The notes beneath the pieces were generated by a model. It was not told the origin of the DNA and ran no database searches. It was given only the letters and a program-made list of their open reading frames with translations. A stretch of 27,838 nt of DNA from JBFWUW01 sp050247075 (GTDB lineage Bacteria > Planctomycetota > Planctomycetia > Pirellulales > JBFWUW01), in the NCBI GenBank assembly GCA_050247075.1, contig JBFWUW010000083.1:1-27838 (forward strand), written 5' to 3'. Positions within the stretch are counted from its first letter, which is position 1. Each line of letters starts with the position of its first letter. A program made the position numbers and the translations under genes. Positions 13,334-22,440 of this stretch are shown piece by piece.

Positions 13334-15703
13334 ATGCCTCAACCGCATCTGGGAATTTGCCGGTTCGCGCCCATTTCGCGCGGCCCTGCCATCGACCGCA
13401 CTGGCCGTGCCGTGCTTTTGCTGATCTCGCTGACATTCGTCGCGGCCGGTTGCAACAACTCTCCCCCACCGGCTCCGCCAGTGGTGCCAAAGATTCCGGC
13501 GGCTAAACTTCCCCCCGGCATATTGCCCGGATCGGGCCATGCCCGCATGTTGCACGAATTGGACCGCATCCAATCGGGCGAACGGCCCAATGTGTTTATC
13601 AAGGAAATTCAACACCGCCGCCAACTTGAAGAGCAGTTGGCCGGGTTGCCAGCCAATGCATCGGGTGCCGAACGGGTCAAGCTGCAAATGGACCTGGGCC
13701 AGTGCGAACTGGAACTAGGCCACGAGGCCGAAGCCTTGGAGTTCATGCAGGCCGCCCAAAAGACACTGAAAGACCTGGGGGTCTACATGCCTCCCCAAGA
13801 ACAAGTTGCCATGCTTTACAAGCTGGGTGTGGCCTACTTGCGGCTGGGCGAAACCGAAAACTGCTGCTTGCGGCATACGCCCGAAAGCTGTTTCATGCCG
13901 ATCCGCGGACAAGGCGTGCATACCAAGAAGCACGGTTCCACCGAGGCCGCACGCTGCTTTACCCAGTTGTTGGCAATGGAGCCCGAGGGGACGTCGTTTT
14001 TCGTGGCCGCCAAATGGCTGCTGAATGTGGCCCACATGACGCTGGGCCAATTCCCGGATGCCGTGCCGGAAAAATACCGCATTCCGCCGACGGTTTTTGA
14101 GAGCTCGGTCGAGTTTCCGCATTTCAACAATATCGCCAACGAGATGGGGCTGGAGACATTCGACCAGGCGGGCGGGTCGATCTCGGAGGACTTCGACAAC
14201 GACGGCTACCTGGAGATTGTCACCAGCACCGAAAGCCCGTCCGAGTCGATGCGGCTGTACCGCCGCAATGCCGATGGAACTTTCAGCGAGAAAACCGCCC
14301 AGGCCATGCTCAAGGGCATCCGCGGCGGCCGCAACATGTGCCAGATCGACTACGACAACGACGGCGATTTCGATATCTACCTCAGCCGCGGAGGGTGGTG
14401 GGGACCAGACGGCATGCACCCCAACTCGTTGTTGCGCAACGAGGGGGACGGCACGTTTAGCGATGTGACTTATGAGTCCGGATTGGGTGAACGGCAGTTG
14501 CCCACTTCCACATCTTCCTGGGCCGATTTCGACAACGATGGCGATCTCGATCTGTTCGTCGCTAACGAGGCCATTCGCAATGGCCCGCCCAATCTGCGGG
14601 ACATTGCTTGCGAACTATTTCGCAACAATGGCGATGGCACCTTTACCAACGTCGCCGCGACGGCGGGTGTGGAAAACTTTGGCTTCGCCAAGGGGGCGGC
14701 CTGGGGCGACTACAACGGCGACCGGCTGCCCGACCTGTACGTGGCTAACCATCAAGAGTCCAACCGCTTGTATCGCAACCTGGGCCAGGGCCGCTTCGAG
14801 GATGTAGCGTCTGATGCCCATGTTCGCGACCCTATTCAAGCGTTTCCCTGTTGGTTTTGGGACTACAACAACGACGGCAACTTGGACCTGATGGTCCATG
14901 CTTATCCAACTACGGTCGATCTGGTGGCATCGCACTACCTGGGGCTGCCCACCACTTGCGATGTCCCCAGCTTGTATCGGGGCGATGGCCAAGGCAATTT
15001 TGAGGACGTGGCGGAAGAGGTCGGCATCACCCGGCCCGACATGGTCATGGGCTGCAACTTTGGCGATCTGAATAACGACGGCTGGCTCGACTGTTATTTA
15101 GGGACCGGCCGGCCGGGCTATGACACGCTCGTTCCCAATGTGATGTACCTGAATCGAGGCGGAAAGCGGTTCGACGATGTCAGTTTCGCCGGCGGGTTTG
15201 CCAATCTGCAAAAAGGGCATGGTGTCTCCTTTGCCGACTTTGACCAGGATGGCGACCAAGATGTCTTTGAGCAGGTCGGCGGATCGTTCCTGGCCGACCG
15301 CTTTACCAACCTGATGTTTGAAAATCCCGGTTTTGGCAATCATTGGATCCAGATCGAACTGGTGGGGGTCGAATCCAACCGCTCCGGACAAGGGGCGAGA
15401 ATCCGCGTGGAGGTGATCGAAAATGGCCAACCGCGCAGCATCTTCAAACACGTAACCACCGGCGGCAGCTTTGGCTGCAACCCTCACCGCCAACATATCG
15501 GGTTGGGGACCGCTGAAAAGATTGTGCGACTGGAAATAGAATGGCCAACCACCGGCCAAACGCAAGTTTTTGAGGATATTTCGGTCGACCGCGATTGCCG
15601 GGTGATCGAAGGGCACTCCGAGCTACTGGAACGAGACCTCCTACCTATCCCCTTCGTCCAAAACGCGGCTATGGCCCGCCAGCCAAATCCACCGCTGCGT
15701 TAG
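13334..15703 (+). CDS. TPR / FG-GAP (VCBS) / ASPIC-UnbV lipoprotein (CRTAC1 family)
   Basis: The 789-residue product is an exported lipoprotein: a hydrophobic stretch (26-38) ends in the lipobox VAAGC with Cys40. A helical TPR-like part (about 90-250) contains a Cys/His cluster NCCLRHTPESC followed by GVH. Then seven FG-GAP/VCBS calcium-loop repeats follow, of the DFDNDGDLD type, near residues 286, 339, 398, 459, 510, 575 and 635, forming a beta-propeller. The end (about 660-755) is an ASPIC/UnbV domain with SNRSGQGARIRVEV, GGSFGCNPHRQHIGLG and VRLEIEWPTTG. Members are cell-surface proteins of unknown binding target, abundant in Planctomycetes and Bacteroidetes. The ATG at 13334 has a GGAG 9 bases upstream. 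The MBL-fold gene follows 112 bp later on the same strand. Confidence 0.92.
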   Translation: MPQPHLGICRFAPISRGPAIDRTGRAVLLLISLTFVAAGCNNSPPPAPPVVPKIPAAKLPPGILPGSGHARMLHELDRIQSGERPNVFIKEIQHRRQLEEQLAGLPANASGAERVKLQMDLGQCELELGHEAEALEFMQAAQKTLKDLGVYMPPQEQVAMLYKLGVAYLRLGETENCCLRHTPESCFMPIRGQGVHTKKHGSTEAARCFTQLLAMEPEGTSFFVAAKWLLNVAHMTLGQFPDAVPEKYRIPPTVFESSVEFPHFNNIANEMGLETFDQAGGSISEDFDNDGYLEIVTSTESPSESMRLYRRNADGTFSEKTAQAMLKGIRGGRNMCQIDYDNDGDFDIYLSRGGWWGPDGMHPNSLLRNEGDGTFSDVTYESGLGERQLPTSTSSWADFDNDGDLDLFVANEAIRNGPPNLRDIACELFRNNGDGTFTNVAATAGVENFGFAKGAAWGDYNGDRLPDLYVANHQESNRLYRNLGQGRFEDVASDAHVRDPIQAFPCWFWDYNNDGNLDLMVHAYPTTVDLVASHYLGLPTTCDVPSLYRGDGQGNFEDVAEEVGITRPDMVMGCNFGDLNNDGWLDCYLGTGRPGYDTLVPNVMYLNRGGKRFDDVSFAGGFANLQKGHGVSFADFDQDGDQDVFEQVGGSFLADRFTNLMFENPGFGNHWIQIELVGVESNRSGQGARIRVEVIENGQPRSIFKHVTTGGSFGCNPHRQHIGLGTAEKIVRLEIEWPTTGQTQVFEDISVDRDCRVIEGHSELLERDLLPIPFVQNAAMARQPNPPLR

Positions 15704-15815
15704 TACCCCGTTTCACACCCGTATCTTTTCCCTCCGACGTGGCTCTTGGCCATAGCCTGGGATCAAACCCCAAGCGGCCGATGCAAGGCCAAGCTTTTTT
15801 CATCGAGAATCTTGA

Positions 15816-17504
15816 ATGCGTTCCTTGAGCAACCAATTCGGACTGATGATCGTATCAGCGTTAGCCGTGGGCGCGGTCTTTTACCTGCGCTTGCCAGTGC
15901 CCACCCAACCGGTTCCTGCGATCGTCGCGCGGCCGGCCGCCGACCACTATCCGTTTGAACTGGCGGAAGGCGTGCATGTTCTCGGGGATATTTCCGCCCC
16001 CACGGCCTCCGGTACGCCTTCGTCTGATTCGCTGGTCTACGCCATCGAGACGTCGCTTGGATTGGTTTTGGTCGATGCGGGCGGCGATGCCCACTGTGTC
16101 GGCTTGCGGCAACAGATGCAAGCCGCGGGGCTAAGCCCGACGAGCGTTGTGGCGATCCTGCTCACGCATTGCCATGTGGACCATATCATGGGTGCGGCCC
16201 GCTTGCGCGAAGTGAGCGGTGCCAAGATTTACGCGGGCCAGGCTGATGCCGCGGCAATTCAAGCCGGCAAACCGCTGGAAACAATTTACTCCGTCTTTCC
16301 ACCGCCCCAAGGTGAAGTCTCGTCCTTGCCGGTCGATGTGGAAATCGGCCAGGACCGGCAACTGGTCTTTGGCGATACGACCATCCGTGCCATCGCCGCG
16401 CCGGGCCACACACCCGGCAGTCTGTGCTATATGCTTGCTACGCCCGGGCGTCCGCGGGTGTTGTTCGGCGGCGATACGCTGATGATGCCGGGGGGAGTCT
16501 TGGGAACTTACTCCACCTACTTGGCACCCAAGTTTGGGGGCGACCCATCGCAATTTCTGGCCACGTTGCGCAAGTTAAAAGTCTTGCCGGCACCCGACAT
16601 CGTCGCGCCGGGCCACGCTGGCAACGACCGCTATTTGTCCGATTGCCACTACGACGACGTCCGCTGGCAGCGCGAGCTCGATGCGGGCGTTTCCGAGATG
16701 GCCGAGTTATGTGCCGAGCAGCTCGAGCGCGGCGCCAACTATCTGGATGAAACTCCCAAACAGTTGCTGCCAGGCCTGCATTACCTGGGAGCGGCCGGGC
16801 AACGGGGTGCCTATGTGTGGAGTACACTTAGAGGCTTGGTATTCTTTGATGCTCCTTCCGGAAAAGGAGATACGTGGCGGCGGCTTCTGGAAGATGCCGC
16901 CTTGCAATCGTATCGCTTTTCGGCCGTCGTGTTGACTTCCGACAACCCCGCGGCCTCCGCCGGATTGGACGAGTTACTTGCGATACAGGACTGCCCCGTC
17001 TTTGCCCCTCCACGTTCGTTGGACAAGTTGCGACTGCGGTTCCCGCTCGCGCATCTGCGCGAAGTGGCAGCGATTCCAGAGGCATTGCCAGAATTGAACT
17101 TGCAGGCCACGCTACTGGACGGCTTTCTCCACCAGCCCGCGGTCTATTGGTTTAGTGCCGCTGAAACCCCGGTGATTGTCACTGGCGACGTGTTGGTCAA
17201 GATTGACGACCCTACCTACCAGTCTGTCCACTTCAGTACCGAGGCCTTTCGCACGCTGGATGCGGGCCAATTGCCTTTGCCCGCTCCGCTACGAGAAATG
17301 CTGGGGCGGTTCGCGGCGGCTGACCAGTTCGACGGCGATTACATGCTGACTCTGCCGTTCGCCGATTCGCTAGTACCGATGGTCTGGCTGCCCGCTCAAC
17401 CACTGCATGGACAAAACGCCAATCTGCGGGCGGGAGAATGGAATTCCATCATCGAACGCAATCGCGAACTCCTGCGACGCTGGCTTTACCTTCACAAGTC
17501 GTGA
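15816..17504 (+). CDS. Membrane-anchored tandem metallo-beta-lactamase-fold hydrolase
   Basis: The 562-residue protein has an N-terminal membrane segment (about 8-24), then a complete MBL domain: HCHVDH with His118, His120, Asp122 and His123, His198 (GHTPG), Asp220 (GGDTL) and His267 (PGHAGN). This is a glyoxalase II/quinoprotein-associated type of dizinc hydrolase. The second half (about 330-470) repeats the layout without the ligands: GLVFFDAPSG for the first strand, TSDNPAA in place of HxHxDH, and TGDVLV in place of GGDT. It therefore looks like an active plus an inactive MBL unit. The first ATG at 15816 has no SD; residue 11 is an alternative start. The reaction is unknown. It may be cotranscribed with the upstream lipoprotein. 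Confidence 0.87.
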   Translation: MRSLSNQFGLMIVSALAVGAVFYLRLPVPTQPVPAIVARPAADHYPFELAEGVHVLGDISAPTASGTPSSDSLVYAIETSLGLVLVDAGGDAHCVGLRQQMQAAGLSPTSVVAILLTHCHVDHIMGAARLREVSGAKIYAGQADAAAIQAGKPLETIYSVFPPPQGEVSSLPVDVEIGQDRQLVFGDTTIRAIAAPGHTPGSLCYMLATPGRPRVLFGGDTLMMPGGVLGTYSTYLAPKFGGDPSQFLATLRKLKVLPAPDIVAPGHAGNDRYLSDCHYDDVRWQRELDAGVSEMAELCAEQLERGANYLDETPKQLLPGLHYLGAAGQRGAYVWSTLRGLVFFDAPSGKGDTWRRLLEDAALQSYRFSAVVLTSDNPAASAGLDELLAIQDCPVFAPPRSLDKLRLRFPLAHLREVAAIPEALPELNLQATLLDGFLHQPAVYWFSAAETPVIVTGDVLVKIDDPTYQSVHFSTEAFRTLDAGQLPLPAPLREMLGRFAAADQFDGDYMLTLPFADSLVPMVWLPAQPLHGQNANLRAGEWNSIIERNRELLRRWLYLHKS

Positions 17505-17863
17505 ACCAAGCCGTCGGCTATCCCAACGGGATAAGCGGCCCTGGACCGTCCTATTGCCGTGACGGCTTGCAGCCGGTTTTCAGAGTTCCAGAATGAAATA
17601 CCTGTCGCGCGGCGGCCCATCCACTTCGCCCGATATGCCGGGCGGCTTTCCGCTGGCTGGAGTGGCGTCTGCGCGGTACCTCGCGGTTTAAAGACCGTTG
17701 CGGCTTGCCCAAAGTCCCTGGCCGTTATCTTCGCCAAGGTCATCTATCGCTGGGAGCAGCAGTTTATCATCCGTTTGACGCTCCCCGCGCCCAGTCCTAA
17801 AATCAGCGATTCTGTCTGGCGGAATGATGCTGAAGTTCACGGCTTACTGGAAAGAGGATCATC
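17505..17863. other. Intergenic region before acs
   Basis: This 359-bp gap holds a small hairpin TATCCC-AAC-GGGATA (17519-17533) just after the MBL-gene stop and the acs promoter at 17775-17803. The overlapping open frames read as non-coding sequence. Confidence 0.5.
17775..17803 (+). promoter_or_regulatory. Sigma-70-like promoter of acs
   Basis: TTGACG (17775-17780) and TAAAAT (17798-17803) are exactly 17 bases apart, each matching five of six consensus bases. The acs ATG is 60 bases downstream of the -10. Confidence 0.6.
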
Positions 17864-19819
17864 ATGGCGGAAGCTTCTGGCCAACTGAATACGGTCATGA
17901 AAGAGGACCGGTTGTTTCCCCCCACCGCCGAATTTTCGGGCCGTGCCCGCATCGGTTCGATGGCGGCTTACGAAGCGCTGTGGAATGAAGCCGCCGCCGA
18001 TATCGAGGCCTTTTGGGGCAAGTTGGCCGCGGAGTTGCATTGGTTCAAACCGTTCGACAAGGTTCTGGAGTGGAACGAGCCGTTCGCCAGTTGGTTTGTG
18101 GGTGGACAGACCAATGTCTCTTACAACTGCCTCGATATCCACCTGGGGACGCCGCGGCAAAATAAGGCCGCGCTGATCTGGGAGGGCGAACCTTCTGGCG
18201 AGGTCAAGACTTACACCTACTTGCAATTGCATCGCGAGGTTTGCAAGTTTGCCAACGTCTTAAAGTCATTGGGTGTCAAACCGGGAGACGTGGTCAGCAT
18301 CTACATGCCGATGGTGCCGGAACTCCCCATTGCCATGCTGGCCTGCGCCCGCGTGGGAGCGGTCCACTCGGTGATCTTTGGGGGATTTTCCAGCGAGGCG
18401 ATCGCCGACCGCAACAACGACGCCAAAGCCAAGCTGATGATCACGGCCGACGCCGGCTGGCGGCGCGGTGCCCAGCTTCCCTTAAAAAACAACGTCGATG
18501 CGGCGCTGGCCAAGTCCCCCAGCGTCGAGCATTGCGTGGTGGTCCGCCGCTGCGGCAACGAAATTCACATGAAGCCAGGCCGCGACCATTGGTGGGACGA
18601 CCTGATGCACGAAGCCTCGGCCGACTGCCCCGCCACGCCCCTCGATAGCGAAGCTCCGCTGTACATCCTGTATACCAGCGGCTCGACCGGCAAACCCAAG
18701 GGGATCAAACACACCACCGCCGGCTACAATTTGTACGTCAAAAAGACCATGGAATGGGTCTTCGACATTCGCGATGAAGATGTCTTTTGGTGTACGGCCG
18801 ATTGCGGTTGGGTGACCGGCCATAGCTACATTGTGTACGGCCCCCTCTCCAACGGCACGACCGTGCTGATGTACGAGGGTGCTCCCAACTGGCCCGATGA
18901 AGGCCGTTTTTGGGACATGGTCGAACGGCACAAGGTAAGCATTTTCTACACGGCACCCACGGCCATTCGGGCGTTTATCAAATGGGGCGACCAGTGGGTT
19001 GATAAACACGACCTGGGCAGCTTGCGTTTACTGGGGACGGTGGGCGAGGGGATCAATCCGGAAGCCTGGATGTGGTACCACAAAAAGATCGGTGCCGAGC
19101 GCTGTCCCATCGTTGATACCTGGTGGCAAACGGAAACGGGCGGCATCATGATGAGCCCGCTGCCGGGTGCCATTCCAACTAAGCCGGGGAGTTGCACCAT
19201 GCCGCTGCCGGGAATCGTGCCGGCGATTGTCAACGACGCCGGCGAACCGGTTCCCAAGGCTTGCGGTGGGTGGCTGACGATCACCAAGCCGTGGCCCGGT
19301 ATGCTCCGGGGCATTTGGGGGGACGACGCCCGCTACCAAGAGACCTATTGGAGCAAAATCCCGCATGCTTATTTGTGCGGTGACAACGCCCGCCGCGACG
19401 CCGACGGCTACTACTGGATCATGGGCCGTATCGACGACGTCATTAATGTGTCGGGCCATCGCTTGAGCACAATTGAGGTCGAAAGCGCTTTGGTCAGCCA
19501 TCCGCAAGTGGCCGAAGCCGCGGCCATTGGCCGGGCCGACGATCTCAAGGGTCAGGCCATTGTAGTCTTCGTATCGGTCAAGCAAGGCAAACCGGGCGAG
19601 GATCTCAAGAAAGAACTCAAGGCACACGTCCGCAAGGAGATCGGCGCGCTGGCCGTGCCGGATGATATCCGCTTTACCGCCTCGCTCCCCAAAACCCGCA
19701 GCGGCAAGATCATGCGGCGGCTGCTGCGCGATATCGCCGAGGGCAAAGAGAAGGTCGGCGACACCAGCACGCTGGAGGATTACAGCGTGCTGGCCAAACT
19801 GCGCACGGACGAGGATTAA
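17864..19819 (+). CDS. acs: Acetyl-CoA synthetase (AMP-forming)
   Basis: The 651-residue enzyme activates acetate to acetyl-CoA through acetyl-AMP in the cytoplasm. It has the normal length and the diagnostic motifs: YTSGSTGKPKG (P-loop-like A3), WWQTETGG, the hinge region DDVINVSGHRLST, and PKTRSGKIMRR with the catalytic and acetylation-target Lys615. GGFSSEAI and GWVTGHSY are also as in the family. The ATG at 17864 is backed by AGAGGA 6 bases upstream and the promoter at 17775. It is probably monocistronic: the next gene, holA, is convergent, 74 bp away. The sequence shows no unusual features. The only real alternative, a propionyl-CoA synthetase, is less likely given its close match to Acs motifs. 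Confidence 0.97.
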   Translation: MAEASGQLNTVMKEDRLFPPTAEFSGRARIGSMAAYEALWNEAAADIEAFWGKLAAELHWFKPFDKVLEWNEPFASWFVGGQTNVSYNCLDIHLGTPRQNKAALIWEGEPSGEVKTYTYLQLHREVCKFANVLKSLGVKPGDVVSIYMPMVPELPIAMLACARVGAVHSVIFGGFSSEAIADRNNDAKAKLMITADAGWRRGAQLPLKNNVDAALAKSPSVEHCVVVRRCGNEIHMKPGRDHWWDDLMHEASADCPATPLDSEAPLYILYTSGSTGKPKGIKHTTAGYNLYVKKTMEWVFDIRDEDVFWCTADCGWVTGHSYIVYGPLSNGTTVLMYEGAPNWPDEGRFWDMVERHKVSIFYTAPTAIRAFIKWGDQWVDKHDLGSLRLLGTVGEGINPEAWMWYHKKIGAERCPIVDTWWQTETGGIMMSPLPGAIPTKPGSCTMPLPGIVPAIVNDAGEPVPKACGGWLTITKPWPGMLRGIWGDDARYQETYWSKIPHAYLCGDNARRDADGYYWIMGRIDDVINVSGHRLSTIEVESALVSHPQVAEAAAIGRADDLKGQAIVVFVSVKQGKPGEDLKKELKAHVRKEIGALAVPDDIRFTASLPKTRSGKIMRRLLRDIAEGKEKVGDTSTLEDYSVLAKLRTDED

Positions 19820-19893
19820 GCCAAAGCCAGCGCGGAGACTTCATCGTCATCAGGCTGGGGCCATCGGCTGGGTGAAAACCTTGGTTTCCTGCT

Positions 19894-20940
19894 TCAGCCG
19901 CTTTGCGCTGCCGCCTTGGAAAGGCGGACAATGAGTTTTTCCAGCACGGTGCGCGGTGGCAGGCGGCTTTCGCCTTTGAGGGCCATGTCGGCATCGAGCA
20001 GCCAGCGATGAAGTTGACTGGCCCGGCGACGGCCGAGTTGCTTAAGTTGCGGCTCGGCCTTGGCGAGGACGAAGGTTTTCACACCGGCCTGTTCCAAGGC
20101 CTGCCGCACGCCAACGCGTTGCCCCTCGGCCTCGGCTTGTTCGACAATCCGCGCGGCCGAGGCAAACCGTTTGAGCGAGCTGGCCATTTGGGCCAACAGC
20201 CCGACCGGATTTTCGCCCCCCAGCAGTAAGCGGTCGAGTTGCGACAGGGCCGCCCGCGCGTCGCCAGAGACGGCGGCATCTAACATGTCCCAGGTGGTGC
20301 GGGCACGCCAGCCGCCAACCAGGTCGGCCACCAGTTCTGGCAAAATCACCTGGTCCGTGCCAGCCGAAACAGCCAGTTTGGCCAGTTCCTGGTCTAGCAG
20401 GCCCAGCTCTGGCCCGACCAAATCTACCAGAACCTCGGCCGCGGCAGGGTCAAGTTTGGCCCGATGGGTCCGTTGCGACCAAACGGCCAGCCACTTAAGC
20501 AGCGCTGCCCGAGCGGGAGCCTTGCAGTCAATTTGCAGGCCACAATCTGCCAGAGTTTTGTAGAGCCGGGTCGTCTTGGGCCAGGTGGAAACGACCAGCA
20601 CCAATACGCCGCCGCCGCGCGGTCTGGCAACGTAGTCCTCTAACTCGGGCCTGTAGGCCGACACGAAATCGTCGGCATCATCAACGACCACTAGCCGCCG
20701 TCCACCGCCAAACAAGGCTACCGTTGAAAGTTCGTCAAAGACCTCGCGTGGGGCGGCCTGGCGTCCGTTGAAACGGGCCAACGAGAATTCACCGTCATCG
20801 CTGCCCAGCACCTCGCGGCGAAGTTCCGCCAATGCCAGCCGTTTCAGGAACGGATCGTCGCCAAACAGCACGCACACCGGATCTGCCGGGTATTTCTCCG
20901 GCTTGGCCAGAAAGGGCAGGGCTTCCAGAGTGGCGGGCAC
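19894..20940 (-). CDS. holA: DNA polymerase III delta subunit
   Basis: HolA is the clamp-loader wrench that opens the beta sliding clamp. The 348-residue product has the expected early segment PVCVLFGDDPFLKRLALAELRR, a middle RRLVVVDDADDFV and LEDYVARP region, a WLAVWSQRTH-type linker to domain II, and the family helix pattern PVGLLAQMASSLKRFASAARI in domain III. As usual for delta, no functional Walker motif is present. The start is a GTG at 20940, with AAAGG about 7 bases upstream and a perfect TATAAT on the minus strand at 20999-21004. It follows the phosphatase gene on the same strand, after 103 bp, but has its own promoter signal. Confidence 0.93.
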   Translation of the reverse strand: MPATLEALPFLAKPEKYPADPVCVLFGDDPFLKRLALAELRREVLGSDDGEFSLARFNGRQAAPREVFDELSTVALFGGGRRLVVVDDADDFVSAYRPELEDYVARPRGGGVLVLVVSTWPKTTRLYKTLADCGLQIDCKAPARAALLKWLAVWSQRTHRAKLDPAAAEVLVDLVGPELGLLDQELAKLAVSAGTDQVILPELVADLVGGWRARTTWDMLDAAVSGDARAALSQLDRLLLGGENPVGLLAQMASSLKRFASAARIVEQAEAEGQRVGVRQALEQAGVKTFVLAKAEPQLKQLGRRRASQLHRWLLDADMALKGESRLPPRTVLEKLIVRLSKAAAQSG

Positions 20941-20998
20941 GGCGGGCCTTTGAACAGCGCGGAATTATGGCCAAGGTACGGTCTGAATTGCAAGCCGC

Positions 20999-21004
20999 AT
21001 TATA
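20999..21004 (-). promoter_or_regulatory. -10 hexamer TATAAT before holA
   Basis: On the minus strand the context is GCTATAATGCGG, about 58 bases upstream of the GTG start. No -35 match is evident at normal spacing. Confidence 0.45.
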
Positions 21005-21043
21005 GCGGCGGACAGCACAGGATAGCAGCCGCCACATCGGCCT

Positions 21044-22162
21044 CTATTCTTGCGGCGCATTGGGCGAGGCAACCACGTCTGGCAGAGGCTGTGCGGCGCG
21101 GGGGCTGGCGGCGTTAAAATCCTCGCCCATCAGGCTGGCCACGGTGGCGGCCACCTGGCCTTGCGTGACCGACACGTTCTGTCGAACGCCCAACGCCGGC
21201 GTGTCGGGACCAAGCAAGGCCATCCAAATCTGTTCCGACCCATCGACCTTTTCACCGTGATCGGTCCAATTGACGCGCGTGCCGCCGCGCCCGTGGTCGG
21301 TGGTAACAATCAATGAAGTCGCGTCTTTGTAGTCGGGTAGTTCTTGCAAGGTCTGCCATAGTTCGGCCAGAAAACGGTCGGCAAAATGGGCGGAATCCAG
21401 ATACAAGTCGTAACGGCGTCCGTGCCCCCACTCGTCGGTCTCGCCCAGGCCGATGCAAAGCACCCGCGGCTTGTGCCGCAGCAGATGCTCGCGTGCGGCC
21501 TGGCAGGTGATGACGTCGAACACGTTGTCAGGCCAGTATCGAGGCAGCATCTCCATGAGGTCGTTGGTGGCCTGTTGCCGCGTGGATAGCGGCTCGTCCA
21601 TAATTGGATTCCAGCCCGCATGGACTTTCAACCCGTTCTCACTCGAACGAAAGATAAACGGGAAGACATCCCATGTACAAAAGACGGCCACGCGGCCGTG
21701 CAGGGCCGGCCGGCTATCCAGAAACTCCAGCACCGACAGATTGGCGTTGTTTTGCTTGCCGTTGGAGTCAATCTGTTCGTCGCCAAATCCGCAAAAGATT
21801 TCGTTGTAGCCAGGGTAAGAAAACTTCTTGCCGTTGGTGCAAACGGCCAGAGACTGCTGCTGGGCATCGCCAAAGATTTGCCCCTGTTGGGCCACGGTAT
21901 CCCAGATAAATGGCAACAAGGCCGCCCGCCTATCCTCGGCTGTGCTACGCAGGTAGCGGTTACGCAGACCGTCAATGTCTTTAACGCCGCCGGCCTCGCG
22001 GTCGATCAGCCCTTCCTCGGCTCCACCAAAAAACTCCTGCCAACGAAAGCCATCCAACGTGACGATCACAACGTTTCGCGTCTTTGTTGTCGGCGGACTG
22101 CCGGCGGATCGGTTGATGGGGGGTAGCAGTAAAGCCAGCGTGATTAGGAGCAACCGGCGCAT
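21044..22162 (-). CDS. Secreted alkaline-phosphatase-superfamily phosphodiesterase/phosphatase
   Basis: The 372-residue protein has an N-terminal signal peptide (about 1-20) and an alkaline phosphatase superfamily core like type I phosphodiesterases/nucleotide pyrophosphatases. Metal ligands can be placed at Asp37 (VTLDGFRW), Asp243 and His247 (ETDEWGHG), Asp289-His290 (TTDHGRGG) and His302 (WTDHGEK). The nucleophile position is Ser115 in FSYPGYNE, where NPP enzymes usually have Thr. The active site thus looks complete for a two-metal phospho- or sulfo-ester hydrolase with an unknown substrate outside the cytoplasm. The ATG at 22162 has AGGAA 8 bases upstream, and a TAGAAT -10-like hexamer lies at 22205-22210. 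The gene is divergent from mqnA. Confidence 0.87.
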   Translation of the reverse strand: MRRLLLITLALLLPPINRSAGSPPTTKTRNVVIVTLDGFRWQEFFGGAEEGLIDREAGGVKDIDGLRNRYLRSTAEDRRAALLPFIWDTVAQQGQIFGDAQQQSLAVCTNGKKFSYPGYNEIFCGFGDEQIDSNGKQNNANLSVLEFLDSRPALHGRVAVFCTWDVFPFIFRSSENGLKVHAGWNPIMDEPLSTRQQATNDLMEMLPRYWPDNVFDVITCQAAREHLLRHKPRVLCIGLGETDEWGHGRRYDLYLDSAHFADRFLAELWQTLQELPDYKDATSLIVTTDHGRGGTRVNWTDHGEKVDGSEQIWMALLGPDTPALGVRQNVSVTQGQVAATVASLMGEDFNAASPRAAQPLPDVVASPNAPQE

Positions 22163-22204
22163 CGTTTGGTTTCCTGGGTGCGGCAGAGGCGATGGAAACG
22201 GGTA

Positions 22205-22210
22205 ATTCTA
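22205..22210 (-). promoter_or_regulatory. -10-like hexamer TAGAAT before the phosphatase gene
   Basis: TAGAAT is read on the minus strand about 43 bases before the ATG at 22162, with no good -35. The same hexamer precedes the rRNA methyltransferase gene. Confidence 0.3.
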
Positions 22211-22239
22211 ACGCGGTTCGCGGGCCGTTGCGCTGATAG

Positions 22240-22263
22240 GTCGGCACTGGAGTCGCCTCCTAC
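22240..22263. repeat. Diverged, inverted relative of the palindromic repeat
   Basis: The reverse complement, starting GTAGGAGGCGACTCC, aligns with the arm GTAGGAGCCGTCTCC at 6484-6498 and beyond, 18 of 24 bases in total. It is likely a decayed member of the same repeat family. Confidence 0.4.
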
Positions 22264-22338
22264 CATTCACCTGAGCGGCTGCCCAATTGTTAAATGCTGC
22301 CTGCAAACTCGGTTAACAACGTAGCCAGGGGGCTGGGT

Positions 22339-22366
22339 TTGCCAGGTTGCTGCCTGGGCCTATAAT
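22339..22366 (+). promoter_or_regulatory. Sigma-70-like promoter of the mqnA operon
   Basis: TTGCCA (22339-22344) and a perfect TATAAT (22361-22366) are separated by 16 bases, about 75 bases upstream of the mqnA ATG. It should drive mqnA, mqnC and the dehydrogenase gene. Confidence 0.6.
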
Positions 22367-22440
22367 CGGCTGGTGAAAGTTTTCACAAACTCCGCCGGCG
22401 ACGGCTTGCCCGTCACCAGAGGAGCAGGAGCAAAAGTAAA

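Noticed and set aside
17519..17533. Intrinsic terminator after the MBL gene (TATCCC-AAC-GGGATA)
   Set aside because: The stem is only 6 bp and no T-tract follows, so it is noted as a small hairpin within the intergenic region only.
17559..17888. 109-residue frame running into the acs start
   Set aside because: Its end overlaps the acs coding start, it has no SD or family, and the acs promoter lies within it.
22163..22440. Riboswitch or tRNA in the phosphatase-mqnA gap
   Set aside because: No cloverleaf or recognisable aptamer core could be drawn; only promoter elements and a decayed repeat are visible.
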